This document shows positions 13,470-26,589 of a DNA stretch of 64,000 nucleotides, one piece after another. The stretch is from Paramecium pentaurelia (lineage: Eukaryota > Ciliophora > Oligohymenophorea > Peniculida > Parameciidae): the NCBI GenBank assembly GCA_905183005.1, contig CAJJDO010000071.1, positions 191,172 to 255,171 on the forward strand. The letters run 5' to 3'. The first letter of the stretch is position 1; every line of letters starts with the position of its first letter. The notes beneath the pieces are model-generated. The model searched no databases. It was not told where the DNA came from and was given only the letters and a program-made list of their open reading frames with translations. The translations under genes and the position numbers were made by a program.

Positions 13470-14836
13470 AAATTTAATATTTATATAATTAATTTTAATA
13501 CTTATGTTTCAAATTATAATACTTAAATAATTCAATAATTTATTTATCCTATATCACTAACCATCTATCCTTCAATTTATTCAAACTAATTAAGATGACA
13601 TTTATATAAAATCACTTTCTAATTTATGTTTTAAGTAATTTATGATCTTAAAGTAGATGTCAAATAATTAATATTAATTATTAAACATAAATGATTTACG
13701 ATCCAAGTAAAATTAAAAAAGTAAGAATTTTATCTTTTACATTTCAAAATGCTTATTCATAAATATTTTGATATACACTTAATATAATATAAAATATATA
13801 GAAGATAAATACTTTTTGATAACTTTCTACCAATAAGTAAGTGATTTGTACTGAATTAATTTCCATTATAAATGCCTCTATTTAATATAACATCTATAAT
13901 ACAAATTATTTTACCACTTCATTTTCATCTAGTTATATTTTTATTGATTTCAAAGAGTAAAATTAATATAACATAAATAGATCCAACTAATTAAAAATAT
14001 TCAAATTCCTTTAAGGACTTTATTTGAAAAACCTTTAGTATTTGATTTACATATTAGTATTCATATTAATCTATAATGAGTATTTGGATTATGAAAATAT
14101 CACGTATATACAATTATGAGTGTATAATATCATATTGGAATGCTCTAAATAAACCTATTCAAGTGAGATATACCCAAATAAATGAACATCTATAAAAACT
14201 CTTGAAATCCCTAACATAAATGTCCAATGAGTACTATTTTTCATTGCTAAAATAGCAAATAATAGTTTTAGAAACACATTATTAAAGATGACAATGAAGT
14301 TTACCAAATTCTTGATTACACTGATATGGTTGAATTGCACTTAAATAAAGTATGAATATGGTTTATGATATATGTTTTGAAGAATTAAATTTTTAGTATG
14401 AAATGTTTCTATCATTCAAAGATATCATAAGAAAGCATTAAATTTATTATCAAAGAATAAAAACTATTAAATCATTACTGACATAGCAAAAAGAGAATGT
14501 GTAAAAATAGTAACATTTGCTTTTCTCCTGGAAATTAGTGTTCTTGGGTATATATTGTAAATATAATATAAAGTTTGCACATTTAATCGTTAAATTTGAT
14601 ATCAAGCATTATGCAAAAATATATTGCAAATGTAATAATAATAAATAAATAATTAATTATTAATTAATTAATAATTACATTTATTTGCTGGATTGATTTT
14701 GTAATTGCTATATTTTTATAAATGATCCATAATGATAATACTATAAAGACATGTAACTTTCTACTCTAAACTAACCGAACTACAATATGGAATCAAAGTA
14801 CTAAGCCTATAGACTCAAGTGTAGGGGGCTGCTTTC
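13470..14836. other. 1.4 kb without a convincing gene
   Basis: Both strands carry ciliate-code open frames (for example minus strand 14340 downward with hydrophobic stretches, and plus strand from about 14353). None has splice sites, domain motifs or a continuous long frame, and TGA-only stops make such frames common by chance. I cannot support a gene. A decayed membrane-protein fragment on the minus strand near 14155-14340 is possible. Confidence 0.4.
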
Positions 14837-16214
14837 ATGTTTCCTGCAAATAAGGAGTCTATAAAGAAGCTACTATCTTTCTAAAAGGACAAAATTTGTA
14901 TAAATGTAGGAATCACGTAAAAAAAATAAATCTAGACTTTTATAGAAATGGAAGGTTTGTGATATTGGGAATTCTTAATTAGATAATGTGAAACATGATG
15001 TCTATGGAGAAGGGTGTAAATTAAGTTTTGGATAAAATTATATTGAGATTTATGGTAGGATAAAAGAATTATATGAAAAACTTAAAAAATAGTGCATTTA
15101 ATCTAATTTTACTCAAAAATACTCTATTCTCAAATTAATTGGATAAGGTACTTATGGAAAGGTATGTATTGACTATAATAGTTAGGTTTATAGAGTTAAA
15201 AATAAATCAAATCAAATGGAATTTGCTGTAAAGACTTTTGAAAAATCTTTGTTAGTACTGCCAAGTGATAGGATTGCTTTGGCAAAGGAACTAGAAATAG
15301 CTCGTCTATTTGATCATCCTAATTTGATGTAATTTTATGAATCATTTGAATCTGAATAATTTATATTTGTAGTATTTGAATTGGTATTGGGAGGCAATCT
15401 GCGATAAGAAATAAAAAATTAGAAGGTTAGTGAAAAAAGAGCTTTTCATAATATTCGATAATTGTTTATTGCATTAGATTATATGCATAGTCTTGGTATT
15501 ATACATAGAGATATTAAACCAGATAATATAATGTTTAGAAATTCAGAAGAACTTGTCTTAACTGATTTTGGTTTTGCAGATATTTATAGAAATGATGGAT
15601 AATATTTATATACAAATTGTGGAACTCCTGGTTATTGTGCTCCTGAATTACTATAAAATAAACTATATGATTTCAAAGTTGATGTCTATAGTGCTGGTAT
15701 TGTGCTCTATTAGATGTTAACTGGACAAAATCCTTTTGAATCTGAAGATTATAATAAAAGAGTTAAATTAAATAAACAAGGGATAATTGATTGGAGAATA
15801 ATTAATATTAGTGGAGATGCTTTGGATTTCCTATAAAGTGTATTATCTAGAAATCCTTTTCATAGACTTACTGTCTAATAGGCTTTAAATCATAGGATTT
15901 TCAAATAGGATCATGGATGTATTCATAGAAGTGGAGTGAAAAACACTTTAATAAACTTAGGTACTTAACTCTCATCTACAAATATCTAACAAATATAAAT
16001 AATACCAAGTCCATTATAAAGTTAAAGAATGAATAGTTTACATTAGTATTAACATGATGAACTTGATAATCTAATTTTGGAATAAAGTAAGAAAGAGAAA
16101 TCAATGATTCAAAATCCTATTTTAGATAGAAGATTAAATTATTATTCTTAAATTAACTAAAAATTATAACATAGGAGTACAAAATCAGAGGTGATGCTAT
16201 TTTTTCAAGAATGA
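14837..16214 (+). CDS. Ser/Thr protein kinase with N-terminal PH-like region
   Basis: Predicted 441 aa. Introns are 14955-14982 (28 nt, unusual GTTTG donor) and 15162-15185 (24 nt). The first ~90 residues (GITQKKQI...YGEGCKLSFGQNYIEIYG) align with the start of the kinase at 32767 and look like a small PH-type module. The kinase domain has LIGQGTYGK, FAVKTFEK, IIHRDIKPDN (~residue 206), LTDFGFAD and CGTPGYCAPE, so all catalytic residues are present. It resembles CAMK/CDPK-like ciliate kinases but lacks EF-hands. The tail is Gln/Ser-rich. Start chosen at the first ATG in the PH-like frame; an upstream ATG at 14787 is in another frame. It is convergent with the LRR-ankyrin gene, with 30 bp between stops. 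Confidence 0.9.
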
Positions 16215-16244
16215 TATTAATTATTTATTATTAGTGTTAAAAAT

Positions 16245-18391
16245 TCACATTTCCATTTATGACTTTGATCTTAAATTTGAAAAATCTTTGAATTTAGTAT
16301 CCAAAACTGAAACTTATTTCATTTTTTCAAGAAGAGTACTTCTTGGACTTTCTGGAATATCTATTTATTCTTCAATCAACATATATTTAAATTATAAAGT
16401 TTCATATTAGTTTAAGATATTTATATCATTCTGTTTATTCTTTTTCATATATTTCCCTAGATAAACAATATTGATATAATTGTAAACATATTATTCATGA
16501 AATCTTGCATAAATTTAAGAATCAATTATATTAGATATGTTTAACTTAAGTCTTTAAGATAAATTATTAAGATGATCTTATTCAGGTTTCTCCTATTCTA
16601 ATTTGATTTAATTGATTATTAATTTTCTGTTTTCTATTATTTATTAAATATCTTAATTAATAAATATTCTTTTTTCTAAATAGAATTTATGTTTGAATAA
16701 TAAATTGATTTCAGTAATTATTTAAGGCAAAATAGTAGATTTATATATCCATCCATACTTAGCTTTACAAAGTAAGAGTTACAATATGGATTATAAACAT
16801 ATTCTTGCTTATAAATCTAAGGGAGTACTTAATAGTAGATTAATCTTTTCAATAATTAATTATAGTTATTTTGATGATCTTAATATCTTTAAAATATCAC
16901 TCAATAAATATTCAAGTAATTATTCTCCAGTTAAAATACTCATATCAGTTGTATTTATAGCTGAAATTTCACAATCTTATCTAGCATTTGATCTACTTCC
17001 TTAAGTAATCATACCATGAAATTTATTAGAATTGTATGTTAAGAAATGAAATTTTAAATAAGATTGTTCATATTTTATAAACAATTTGACAAATCTTAAT
17101 TAAATCATCTAAGTTTGATAAAAACGTGGAATTTTATTATAGCGATTCACAATAAAAGGATTAGCTTTATTATTTTCTAATAAATAAAATATATCAACTG
17201 ATTGTTATCTCTAAAATATAATATGCAAAGCAGTATTTTTATGAATACTCTCTCTTTAATCTACATTACAATGTTGTAATGCCCACATCACACCTTCATA
17301 ATTATTTTATTAAATAGCTATATGTAAACAATTCTCTCCTTAATATTTAATTTGAGGATTAAAACCTTTTAAAACCCAAGATTCCATTATTGTATCAATA
17401 TTATTACTGTGTTATAATAATGTAGTATATGGTGTTTAATTCTTTAGAATTAGAATTTTTTTATTACATATTAAGTCAAATTTGATTTGATAATGTAAAT
17501 TAATTACATAATTTGATAGTATTTATATAATATAAGTTGAATTAATTCTTGCACTTAAAGTAAATATAACATTTAATAACTCTGTATCATATTAATTTAA
17601 GAGATCTAATAAATAAGTTATAAATTTAATATTTTCTTTAGTTCCAGGTTAAGAAACAATAAAAATTAAACTCTTCATAGAAATTTCTTATTGAAATTCA
17701 AAAGTTAATCTTAATATTCCTAATGAATGATTATTTAGTAATTTTTCTAGATTATATGAGAATTAGGATTTCATAAAGAATTAATAAAATTACTAAAATG
17801 TGCAATCATTAGAGAAGACATTCAGTAATTTATAAGATAATTGTTCATCCATAAAGTATTATAAATTACAGTAATTTAACCAATCCAATTCAAATTGTTC
17901 TAACTTTTTAATTATTTTACAAATCTCTTATGGAATCATAATAAAAGCATTCTTTGCAATACCTAAGAAATACAATTATAAATCAAAGAGTTGGCGAGGT
18001 AATTCATCAATCAAATTAGAATTCAAATTTAAATGATGTAAGGAATTCAATTTAATAAGACTGGAAGATAACTTTCCTTAATAGTGAAATGAGAATTACT
18101 TATGTAATTATAACTAAGATCTAAATAAAAGAGTTAAGGAAGATTTAAAGATGTTTCAAGATTATCAATATAGTTGTCTCGTAATACAAGTTTTTATAAG
18201 TGACATATAAAATTGATTTGATGTGGGATAGTTTAAAAACGATTTCCACTTAAATCAAGATTAAGTAATTTGTAAGGTATATCATTAGGCCAAATATTGA
18301 TATTTTTATTGCTTATTTTAAGTGTTTATGCATTTTCATTTATTTCTTTGTCTTTTAGAAAGATAGGTATATGAGTAAATTATGTTTTCAT
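16245..18391 (-). CDS. leucine-rich repeat plus ankyrin-repeat protein
   Basis: Predicted 707 aa with one intron (18077-18099, 23 nt). The N-terminal ~170 residues carry several LRRs (LLNLDLSGNRFQTIP, LFYLDLSYNYI, LNSLHHLNLNSNLIDELP). The middle (~300-480) shows ankyrin-type repeats (NQTPYTTLL, GENCLHIAIQ, KNTALHIIF). The rest is helical and basic. No kinase, membrane or signal sequence. It has the same order of parts as the gene at 28639-31333 and is a paralogue. Both lie next to a related PH-like kinase gene. Probable scaffold or recognition protein; partner unknown. Confidence 0.88.
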
Positions 18392-18600
18392 TATATTAAA
18401 TAGTAATAAATCAATTAAATTAAGCAACTTATATTTGTAATCAAAGACGATTTTAAAATTCATCAGAATTCAAGTATAGAATTTTATAATGATTTTCTAT
18501 GAAACTCTAAAAATAATGTAATCCATAGTAAGAAAATCATTGATTGATAGAGAAAAATATGAGGATATTTTTAGTTTTTTTGAATATAAAATAATTAATT

Positions 18601-20034
18601 ATGACCATAGTTGGATTATTTGATTAGATTGCTATACAAATAAATCAATTAAATGTAGTTGGAGTCCAAGCTGACTAATTTAAATTGCTTATGCATTTTG
18701 TAATGAATTAATATATATGATTTAAGTTGCTTGCATTTCCATTAGGGATTATATTACGATATATGAAGTGTCCCATTATTCGAAAATCTTATACATTATT
18801 TTGGGGACTATTCTTTATGTTGTACTTAGGAGCTTAATGGATAGAGTTAGTTATGGCATAGACACTTGTCATATATTTTTTGAGATTACTGAGAAGACCA
18901 TTTATCCCAATTGCATCAATCAGCTTTCTAGTTTTAGGATACTTACATTACGACCGCATCATGGTTAATGGCAAACTATCAGTAGAACGCAGACTCGTCT
19001 TGGAAGATGGGATTTAACGTAGTGTAGATGATGCTAACATGTCGATTCGTATACGTGGGAGTTGCTGCTTAAGATAGATTATCCTTTACATTTCTCGATT
19101 ATATGAGTTATGTGTTCTATTTTCCTAATATCATTGTTGGTACAGTTCCCTTTACAGCCTATATTGATTTTATCAATTTAAAGGGAGTCTATTCAAATAT
19201 GGGTTAAAGTTTTAAAATGGCTTACATATCCCTTTTCAAAGCTATTCTCTTTGTAGCAGGTATCAATATAAATAATTATAATTAGCTGATTAACTCATTA
19301 GACCTAAGTTCAGTTTTGCATATTTTGGAACTCAATAATGGGAAGAGCATTCACTATTAATTCGTCATTTAATTTGTCAATTAATTTCATGTTGTGAAAG
19401 ATTTAAATATTTTCTTGCATTTAACTTCTCTTAAGCTTCAATGGATGCAGGAGGTATTACATATGATGGATAAGGTATATAAATATATAAATCATAATAA
19501 AATTTAGAATTTTGTAATTATCGTTTAGCTAATTATAAATTTGAGATAGAATTTTCTCCTATAAAAAGAACAAAACATTGGAATTCAAGTGTTTAAGCAT
19601 GGTTGCAAACCTGTTTTTATGATAGATATAAGTAACATAAATCAGCTTTGCTTCTTACATTTGTTTTAAGTGCATATTGGTATAATTTTATAATATGAAG
19701 GCATGGATTCTTTATTGCTTACTATGTATTTTTTATAGAATGGGCAATTTTCAATGAAATTACAAAATAAGTTTATAGAGCAAAAGATAAATTCAAATTG
19801 TATAAATACAAATTATTATTATGATTTAGTATTCCTATTCCAATCCAAAAAATCATTTGTGCTATATATGGTTAATTGGCTGTGAATTCAACTGCTACTC
19901 CTATAGGATTATTGAAATGGGATAAAGTATTGAAAGCAATGAATGATCTTGGATGGGTGGCTCAAATAGTAATGATTATAGTTTGGGGGTTTTTTAAGAT
20001 TACTAAATTTGGATAAGGTAAAAGGAAAGAGTGA
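18601..20034 (+). CDS. MBOAT-family membrane O-acyltransferase (lysophospholipid acyltransferase-like)
   Basis: Predicted 424-aa polytopic membrane enzyme that would move acyl chains onto a lysophospholipid or similar acceptor. Six introns fit exactly: 18700-18726, 18964-18985, 19260-19285, 19475-19507, 19680-19700, 19800-19829. Family marks: VFYFPNIIVGTVPFTAYIDF before the central region, KHWNSSVQAWLQTCFYDR with the conserved Asn region, and SAYWHGFFIAYYVFF with the catalytic-type His at about residue 324. Length and order match the LPCAT/MBOAT group rather than porcupine or DGAT, though the substrate cannot be read from sequence. The stop lies 40 bp before the next gene on the same strand. 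Confidence 0.92.
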
Positions 20035-20074
20035 TGAAAATACAAATTTATAGATATTAAATTTAATTAATTGT

Positions 20075-21448
20075 ATGTCCCGTATATTTGAAAGAGTAGA
20101 TAAAGAAACTTTATTAAGAGATGAATAATTGATAGATGTATTACGCAAGATTAGGGAAAAAGTATTATCAGGACATATCGTAGAGCTGAAGACACTTAGT
20201 AGTGAAGTAAGGCCTCACAATGTCAAAATAGATAGACAGAATGTGTCGAGATGAAAAACAATTAGTTCCAATAACAAATAGAACTGAATTAGATGGATTA
20301 ATAACAAATCCTGAGCGAGAGAATGATGCTTTTCTTGATTAATCTTTTTCCAAGAAGATTCAAGGTCCTCTTAATACTTTGACTTAATTAAATTAACATT
20401 AGCAATCTCATAGTGAATCTGACTTCTCTCAATAATCATTTTATAGTGATGAAGAACCTTGGAATATTGATTACATAACTAATAATCTTGATTCTGTATA
20501 AGGTAATTTGAATTGCAATAATTGTTCAAATGTTGTTTTAGCTCTTAAGGCATTATTTGAATAAATCAGATTATTATTGATTAAGAATGTCAATAAGAAA
20601 TAATTCTTATACAAATACATAGTCTTAGCATTACGTTGTTTATATATTTTAGGAAATGCAATGATAGTTTAAGGTAATTACTAACATGCAATTTTGTATT
20701 ATGAAAATTGTTTAAGTAAGTTTACCATTAATGAACCAACTATTAAAGGTAAAATCTTAATTGAGACAGGTAAGATTTGTTTTATTTCTAAAAACTTTTA
20801 AAAATGTTAACAATATTATTATGATGCATTATTACATTATGAATAACTTAATTGGCGTCTTGATATTGCATATGTTCTGACATTGTTATCTAGATTGAAT
20901 GGATGGTTGAGTAATTATGTGCAATAATTTAAGAAAATCCGGATGCTGCCAATAAATTGTGTTATGAAAGCTTAGCTATATATAGAGATTATCTACCTGA
21001 AGAGGATGAACGTATTGCTGATACATATTTCATATTAGCTGAATTAGCTTATCTACGTAAAGAATATGATGCAGCATTTTAATTTGCTGAATAATCTATT
21101 TAAATTTATTAATCCAATAATAATAAAGAATCTAATGGTACTAATTAAGAATCTAAACCACAATTATCACCTGTATATAATTTATTAGGAATATTATATG
21201 CTAATACAAATGATTATAAATAAGCACAAAAATATTTCTATAATGCTTTTTAAGGTGTAAGATAGGAATCATTAAAGGCAGCACAAATACTCATGAATTG
21301 GGGAATTATGTAAGCATTAGAATGCAGTTCTGAATTAGCATAAAAAGGTATTTTGAAGGCCAAATAAATAACTTAATCTTTTAAAAATAATAGTGATTGG
21401 TCTAATAGATTAGATAGGAATTACTAAGAATTATTATTATTATTATGA
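20075..21448 (+). CDS. TPR-repeat protein
   Basis: Predicted 441 aa with introns 20207-20231 and 20911-20933 (25 and 23 nt). After a charged N-terminus and a Ser/Gln-rich linker come helical repeats with TPR spacing (YIVLALRCLYILGNAMIVQG, YQHAILYYENCL, ADTYFILAELAYLRKEYDAA, VYNLLGILYANTNDYKQAQKYF). It ends with an acidic-free basic tail and a short Leu run. Kinesin-light-chain or LGN-like TPR folds are the nearest architectures, but there is no second domain to choose between them. It follows the MBOAT gene by 40 bp on the same strand, which in ciliates does not imply an operon. Confidence 0.82.
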
Positions 21449-21497
21449 CTTTTACTCTTATTTTTGTTTAATTTTATTTTTTTTATTTTTTTTTAAT

Positions 21498-21882
21498 ATG
21501 GAAGATGAATTAGCTTTTTAGAATCTTTAAAATGGTATAAATCTTTATTTTTCATATTTAAAGCAATTGAAAATATGAAAAGAGAACGAGATGAATTGTT
21601 ATAAGAATATTAAAAAGAGAAAACAGATTTCTAAGCATTTGATGCACAAATTCGTAAGATGCAAATGGAATTAGACTTAAGAGTAGCTATTTTGAAAGAT
21701 AAAGAATCTAAATTAGCTAATTACAATAAAATGATAGAGGAGACAGATCTAACATATCATAGAGTAAATTTATTAACTGAAAAATTGAATAGATTGTTGA
21801 AACATCTAATAGATTAGCAGCTAATTTAGAGAAAGAGACACAATTTATTAGAGATAGATTTAAACGTTAATAATAAATTTGA
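21498..21882 (+). CDS. SSNA1: SSNA1/NA14/DIP13 homologue, centriole and microtubule coiled-coil protein
   Basis: Predicted 108 aa after removing introns 21535-21563 and 21764-21792 (29 nt each). The whole protein is one coiled coil with the family layout: LQNAIENMKRERDELL, then ELDLRVAILKDKES, and a C-terminal block MIEETDLTYHRIVETSNRL that matches the conserved RTIAETE..Y.KI.ESS region of SSNA1. Length fits the family (about 110-120 aa). Members self-assemble into fibrils and act at basal bodies, cilia and microtubule branch points, which suits a ciliate. The second intron is essential: without it the C-terminal block is out of frame. Confidence 0.85.
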
Positions 21883-22040
21883 ATTTAATATAGATTATAA
21901 ACTAACTAAATCTCAATAATATCTTTTCTTATTTTTAAAAAATGTAATTCATTATATATAAAGAGTTTATATTATACTTTATTACAGAATATAAAAAATG
22001 TTTAAGAAACTTATGTAAATATAATATTGTATAAAATAAA

Positions 22041-23108
22041 ATGTAATAATAATATTAGGATGCTGAGTATTTTAGAAAAAAAGATGAATATCGTTTAAGA
22101 TCATTTAAAAGACTTAAAGATTAGATAGAAAATAAATGTAATATCATAAAAGGAAGAAGTAGAGAGATTACTGTTAAGAAAAAGCTTAAACCTTATAAAT
22201 CATTAGAATCTAAATTTTAAGAACACTCTGATACATTTCGTACACGTTTTGTGAATTCTTAATTTTCAAACATTATTAATGAAGTAAGTCACACTTGCGA
22301 AGATATTGTATCTAGTATTTCAAGAATTAAAAATGAAGATAAATAACGTAATCATGATATTTAAGCCTTATTGAAAAAAATAGATAATCCTTCTGAACTC
22401 AATATCACTAGATGGCAAACTGATAGCAAATATATAGAAATAAAAGAAGAACTTATTAAAATGTAATAAGATTCAGGATTACCTGATTATTGCAAGTTTT
22501 GTTTAATCAACAGTAAAGATTCAATGAAGAGAATGAATAGATCTAATTAAGAAATAAAAGAAACAAGACTTTTATTTTAAATGAAAGATAAATTAACACC
22601 TAATCAATTAAAATAGTATATGGAATAGCTGTTAAAAAAATATTAGAGAATCTAATCTAATTAAGAATTAGAACCTAATGGAGTTGGATGGAAACTTAAA
22701 ACTAAATTATAACCATATTAAAATAGTGATGATTGGGTTGTTATTAAAGAACATATGTTAGAGAAAAAAGAACCATCAATGTAAGATAAAATTAAGAAAG
22801 CTGAAAAAACATTTAAAAGATAATTACATGAATAAAAATATAGAGATGCAGCATTTAAATAATTAAAATCATAAAATGAAGCAATTTTACAATTTGAAAA
22901 AAGAATATTTAAAACAGAACCAGAAGAAGATCTAAAAGAATAATTTTAAACTAGACTTTAAGATGCTAAATGGTTTTGTGAAGAAAATGCAAAAAAGATT
23001 GATAATTGTAAAACTGATCTAAAGTAACAATTATTCTAAATTAAACGTGAACATGATAGAATCTATAAAAACGAAAATACATATCTAAATAGACTACTAT
23101 CTTCTTGA
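22041..23108 (+). CDS. coiled-coil protein, intronless
   Basis: A single 356-codon frame from ATG (MQQQYQDAEYFRKK) to TGA. It is rich in Lys, Gln and Glu with long heptad-like stretches at both ends (for example KWFCEENAKKIDNCKTDLKQ) and a less helical centre containing a Cys pair (PDYCKFCLINSKD). No domain is recognised. The frame stays open further upstream, but that part is AT-rich and non-protein-like, so the start at 22041 is preferred. Neighbour of the SSNA1 gene on the same strand; a cytoskeletal role would fit but is inference. Confidence 0.75.
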
Positions 23109-23291
23109 CATTCATGTGGTCTGATAGTATAAATAATTTTGATTTGCATGTATACATTAATCTGATGTAATAAATAATCAAAAATATCTATTATTATTAA
23201 TATTATCAATCAATATTACTTATTCTTTATTTCATCCTTTATTATTAAATTTTAAATATAAAAATATTGTATATTAGACAAATAAATAAGT

Positions 23292-24090
23292 CATATGATT
23301 TTGAAATGGTCTTTGAAGAATAATACAATCACTTTATGTGCTTTTAAATAGATTTAATCTATTTATACAAATCAGTATAAATTTCTAAATTCTCTTGATG
23401 TAATTGATCAATACTTTCAACTATTGTCTAAATGTTTTCATTCGGATTATTATATCTAAGATTACTTGATATAGTAGGTTGAGCTACTCTTTATACAATC
23501 TTTTTATCTTTATCAGATAACTAAAACTTAAGTGAAAATGTATCAGTCTCTTAAAATTGCAATTTTAATGATTCCATAAAGATCCTGTCTCTCATTTTTT
23601 TCTCTTCCATCCTTATCAGTAAAAAGTGTTCAGCTTCATTCAGTTCTTTACCTAATTTTCTTACTATTAAATTATCTCTTGTCATTTAAATTGCATCCAT
23701 TAATCTATTTACATTTCTATCACTCCATAAATCTACAACTCCCATTGAACCATCATTAGCAACTTCTCCAAATGCATCCTTTACCTTCTTAATTAGAGGT
23801 TATAGATAGTAATTATTCTTTTTTTCATGTGTTCTAAACCCAAATTTTAAAAAGGTTAGCCTTTTATTCTTTGACTTTTTGTTTGCTTTACCAAAGGTTT
23901 AATCTCTTCTTACTTATATTTCAGTTTTGGGTAAATCTCTAACCTGTTTATAAGTTAATAGACCTCTTAAATGTCCAAGTGCAAAACTTGATTTAACATT
24001 TTCTTTAAGAATATCAATATTTGGTAACAGTGAGGGTTCACTTTTTTGTTTTGCTTTCAATAATTAAGAAGGTTAAGACAATTATTTCAT
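23292..24090 (-). CDS. uncharacterised basic protein (~255 aa)
   Basis: The frame is solid from ATG at 24090 to about 23341 (250 codons) and contains a compact stretch around LKFGFRTHEKKNNYYL and AFGEVANDGSMGVVDLWSDR, then helices. I do not recognise the family. The 3' end is uncertain: with a 22-nt intron at 23312-23333 the protein stops at TGA 23292-23294 after 258 aa; read straight through it would run to 23206 with a tail unlike protein. It is convergent with the coiled-coil gene at 22041. Only 81 bp separate its start from the calpain stop. Confidence 0.72.
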
Positions 24091-24171
24091 TATAAATAAA
24101 TATCAACATAATTTTATTTGTAAAACTTAATAAGTTTGATATTCATATGGATATTAAATATTGTAAATTAT

Positions 24172-26556
24172 TCATTATACACTTCCGCATTTAAATTTGT
24201 GTATTTGATATTTCATTTTAGCTCCCTTCACCATAAATTTATAGACAATCAATCTATCTTAACCTGGTTTAAGTTCAATCTCCACTTAATTACCACTATG
24301 AGGTTTCTTTAATTTAATATCTCCTTCAAATAATAACTCAAAATTAAATGTCTTTTCTTTTGATAAATTTTAATAATAAAGATAAGGATATCTATTTATT
24401 AAATATATAAGAATTACCCATATGCTTATGATTTATTTTTCAATACAACAAGTTCAGGATGAGAAGGATTAAGTGGTTTGGCTTCAGCTCTTTTTTCCTT
24501 AGCTTCAAATAAAATAGATGCTTGTTAGAAATTGGATATTTTCTAACAAAATTTCATTTCAGTTGTGTCTTCTCCATATGAAACCAATGGAACATCACTC
24601 TAATCCCATCCCTCCATTATCCAATTTACTTTAAGTTATAATATATATTATCCTTTCTACAATCTTCCATATATATTGAAACTCATATCTGTTTCAGTCT
24701 TATATGTTAAAGGTTAAATGGAATTATTTTTATTCATTCTAGATAGTATCAAACGCATTTCTGAATAATCATATTATTATTATAAATCTTTTGATTATTA
24801 TTTAAACATTCTTTAAGATTTCTAATAGGCAGAAAAATAATAATCTCCATCCTTTTTAATATTTAATAAAATATATGCAGATTTCTTTTTCTAACATTAT
24901 ATTGTAATTTAGAAAAATTTAAAATAAGGATTACAAAATCCTATAAAAACATTTTCAAAATGCTTTCTAAAATCCTCAATACACATAAAGAATATGCCAT
25001 CTTCCTCTTAGTTTTATAAAACATTGTCTTTTAATTCTTAAGTCCAAAGTGGACTTTTATCACTCCAATCTCCATTCCATTCTTGATCATTTCCATATGG
25101 ATTTTTCAATTAAATAAGTTAAACTTCTTCTTTACTTGGCAATTTGATAGTTCTAAAGTTTAATACTGAATAAGCATGATTTCTCACTAATCCCAATTTT
25201 TCATATTCTGGCTTATCAGAATATGTTCCTGCACACACAATATAATTTTGATATGAATTCATAATCTATTTCAATCTCTCAATAAAAGTGCTTTCATCAC
25301 TACTTATACACCAAGTTGGTCCTCCAGTAATACTAGCTATAACCTCTCTTGGATCCCCACTAATAATATTACCATAACTTCCAAATATTTTAGCCCATGC
25401 TTTTTCCAATAAAATAACCCACATTTCTTAAGAATCACTACCACTAAATGCTGGCTGATCATTATATATAGGTACATAATCATCTAGAGTAATCAATTTC
25501 CAAATCCCTTAAATACAAAGCCAAACACCATAAACCCCATAAGAATTTATAATAGGAGTCTAGAATAAATCAAATATCTTATCAGGACTAAAAATAAACA
25601 TAATAAATATACTATTTGCTGGCTATTGATCCTAAAGATGATAAAAAATAACAATCTCCAAGTAATCCTTGTTTAATGTCTCTTGGAGATACTAAAGTAT
25701 GTACTCCTAATTCATTATTTGAATGATATAAATCCTTTTAAAAAATTTATGCATTTTTCCAAATTTCAGTCAATTTTTTCCATTCAAATTTCTCATCTAC
25801 ATTTCCTAGACTTGTTTCATCAGGTTTGAAATCAGGATCAATAAACAATGTTTTAGATTCTTTCAATTTAAAGTATAAATTTTTGAAATTCATAAAATCT
25901 TAATAAAAAGGAGAATCTTCAGTAAAACAATATTCATCAAAGTATTCTTCTTGATTTCCCTTAAACATTCCATATTCATCATAATACTCATCATCATCTT
26001 CACTATCACTAATTTCATTTTCATCTTTCACTATAACAATTTCAGCATTCATATTTTATTCAAAAGACAATAAAGTCTTAATATTTTCGAATGAAAATTA
26101 GACTTCATTATTATTTTTCATTAATATCTTAATATCTTCTTCATTAATCTCTGGATATAAATATTCTAAAAGTTCTTTGATTTCATTTAATTGCATTTTA
26201 CCATCTCCATCATAATCAAAAAATTTATATATTCTTTCTAAAGAAGCTTTCTTTGATTATATTCCTTCAATTAAACTCATTACAACATCTTACCTTCTTT
26301 TTGGTTTAGGTAAATTCTCAACCATCTTCTCAAATATTTCTTATGTAATTCCAACTCTGCTATCAAAATCTGTTAATATTTTGTAATAATATTCCTCAAC
26401 TTCCTTATTAATAATATTTTTATTGTTTTTCTTTATCAATTATTAAAAATTCTATAGAGTTAGGACTTTTGTACCCATAGTTGCTATGATTTCTGTTGCA
26501 GTTCTTTATTGAATTGCTTATGCTAAACATCTTTCAATTTCTTCCACTGCACTCAT
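24172..26556 (-). CDS. calpain-type cysteine protease with N-terminal EF-hand
   Basis: Predicted 777-aa cytosolic Ca2+-linked protease. Introns 25588-25612 and 24392-24417. One EF-hand loop lies near residue 113 (FDYDGDGKMQLNE), followed by a very acidic linker. The CysPc domain begins around residue 285 with all three catalytic residues: Cys in GLLGDCYFLSS (~302), His in GLVRNHAYSV (~451) and Asn in LKNPYGND (~475), plus the WNGDWSDKS signature. C-terminal ~250 residues form beta-rich C2-like domains, as in classical calpains. Having the EF-hand before the protease core is the reverse of animal calpains, where the penta-EF module is C-terminal. Likely active. Confidence 0.94.
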
Positions 26557-26589
26557 TAAAAATTTTAATAAAAACAAGTTTATTATTAA

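Noticed and set aside
14155..14340. Hydrophobic minus-strand frame
   Set aside because: Looks like a membrane fragment but cannot be extended or spliced into a gene; left as part of a gene-free gap.
14353..14690. Plus-strand frame beginning MNMVYDICFEELNF
   Set aside because: Plausible first 40 residues, then AT-rich low-complexity translation; no domain and no matching paralogue.
14787..14840. Upstream ATG for the kinase gene
   Set aside because: Opens a frame that does not match the PH-like region shared with the paralogous kinase; the ATG at 14837 does.
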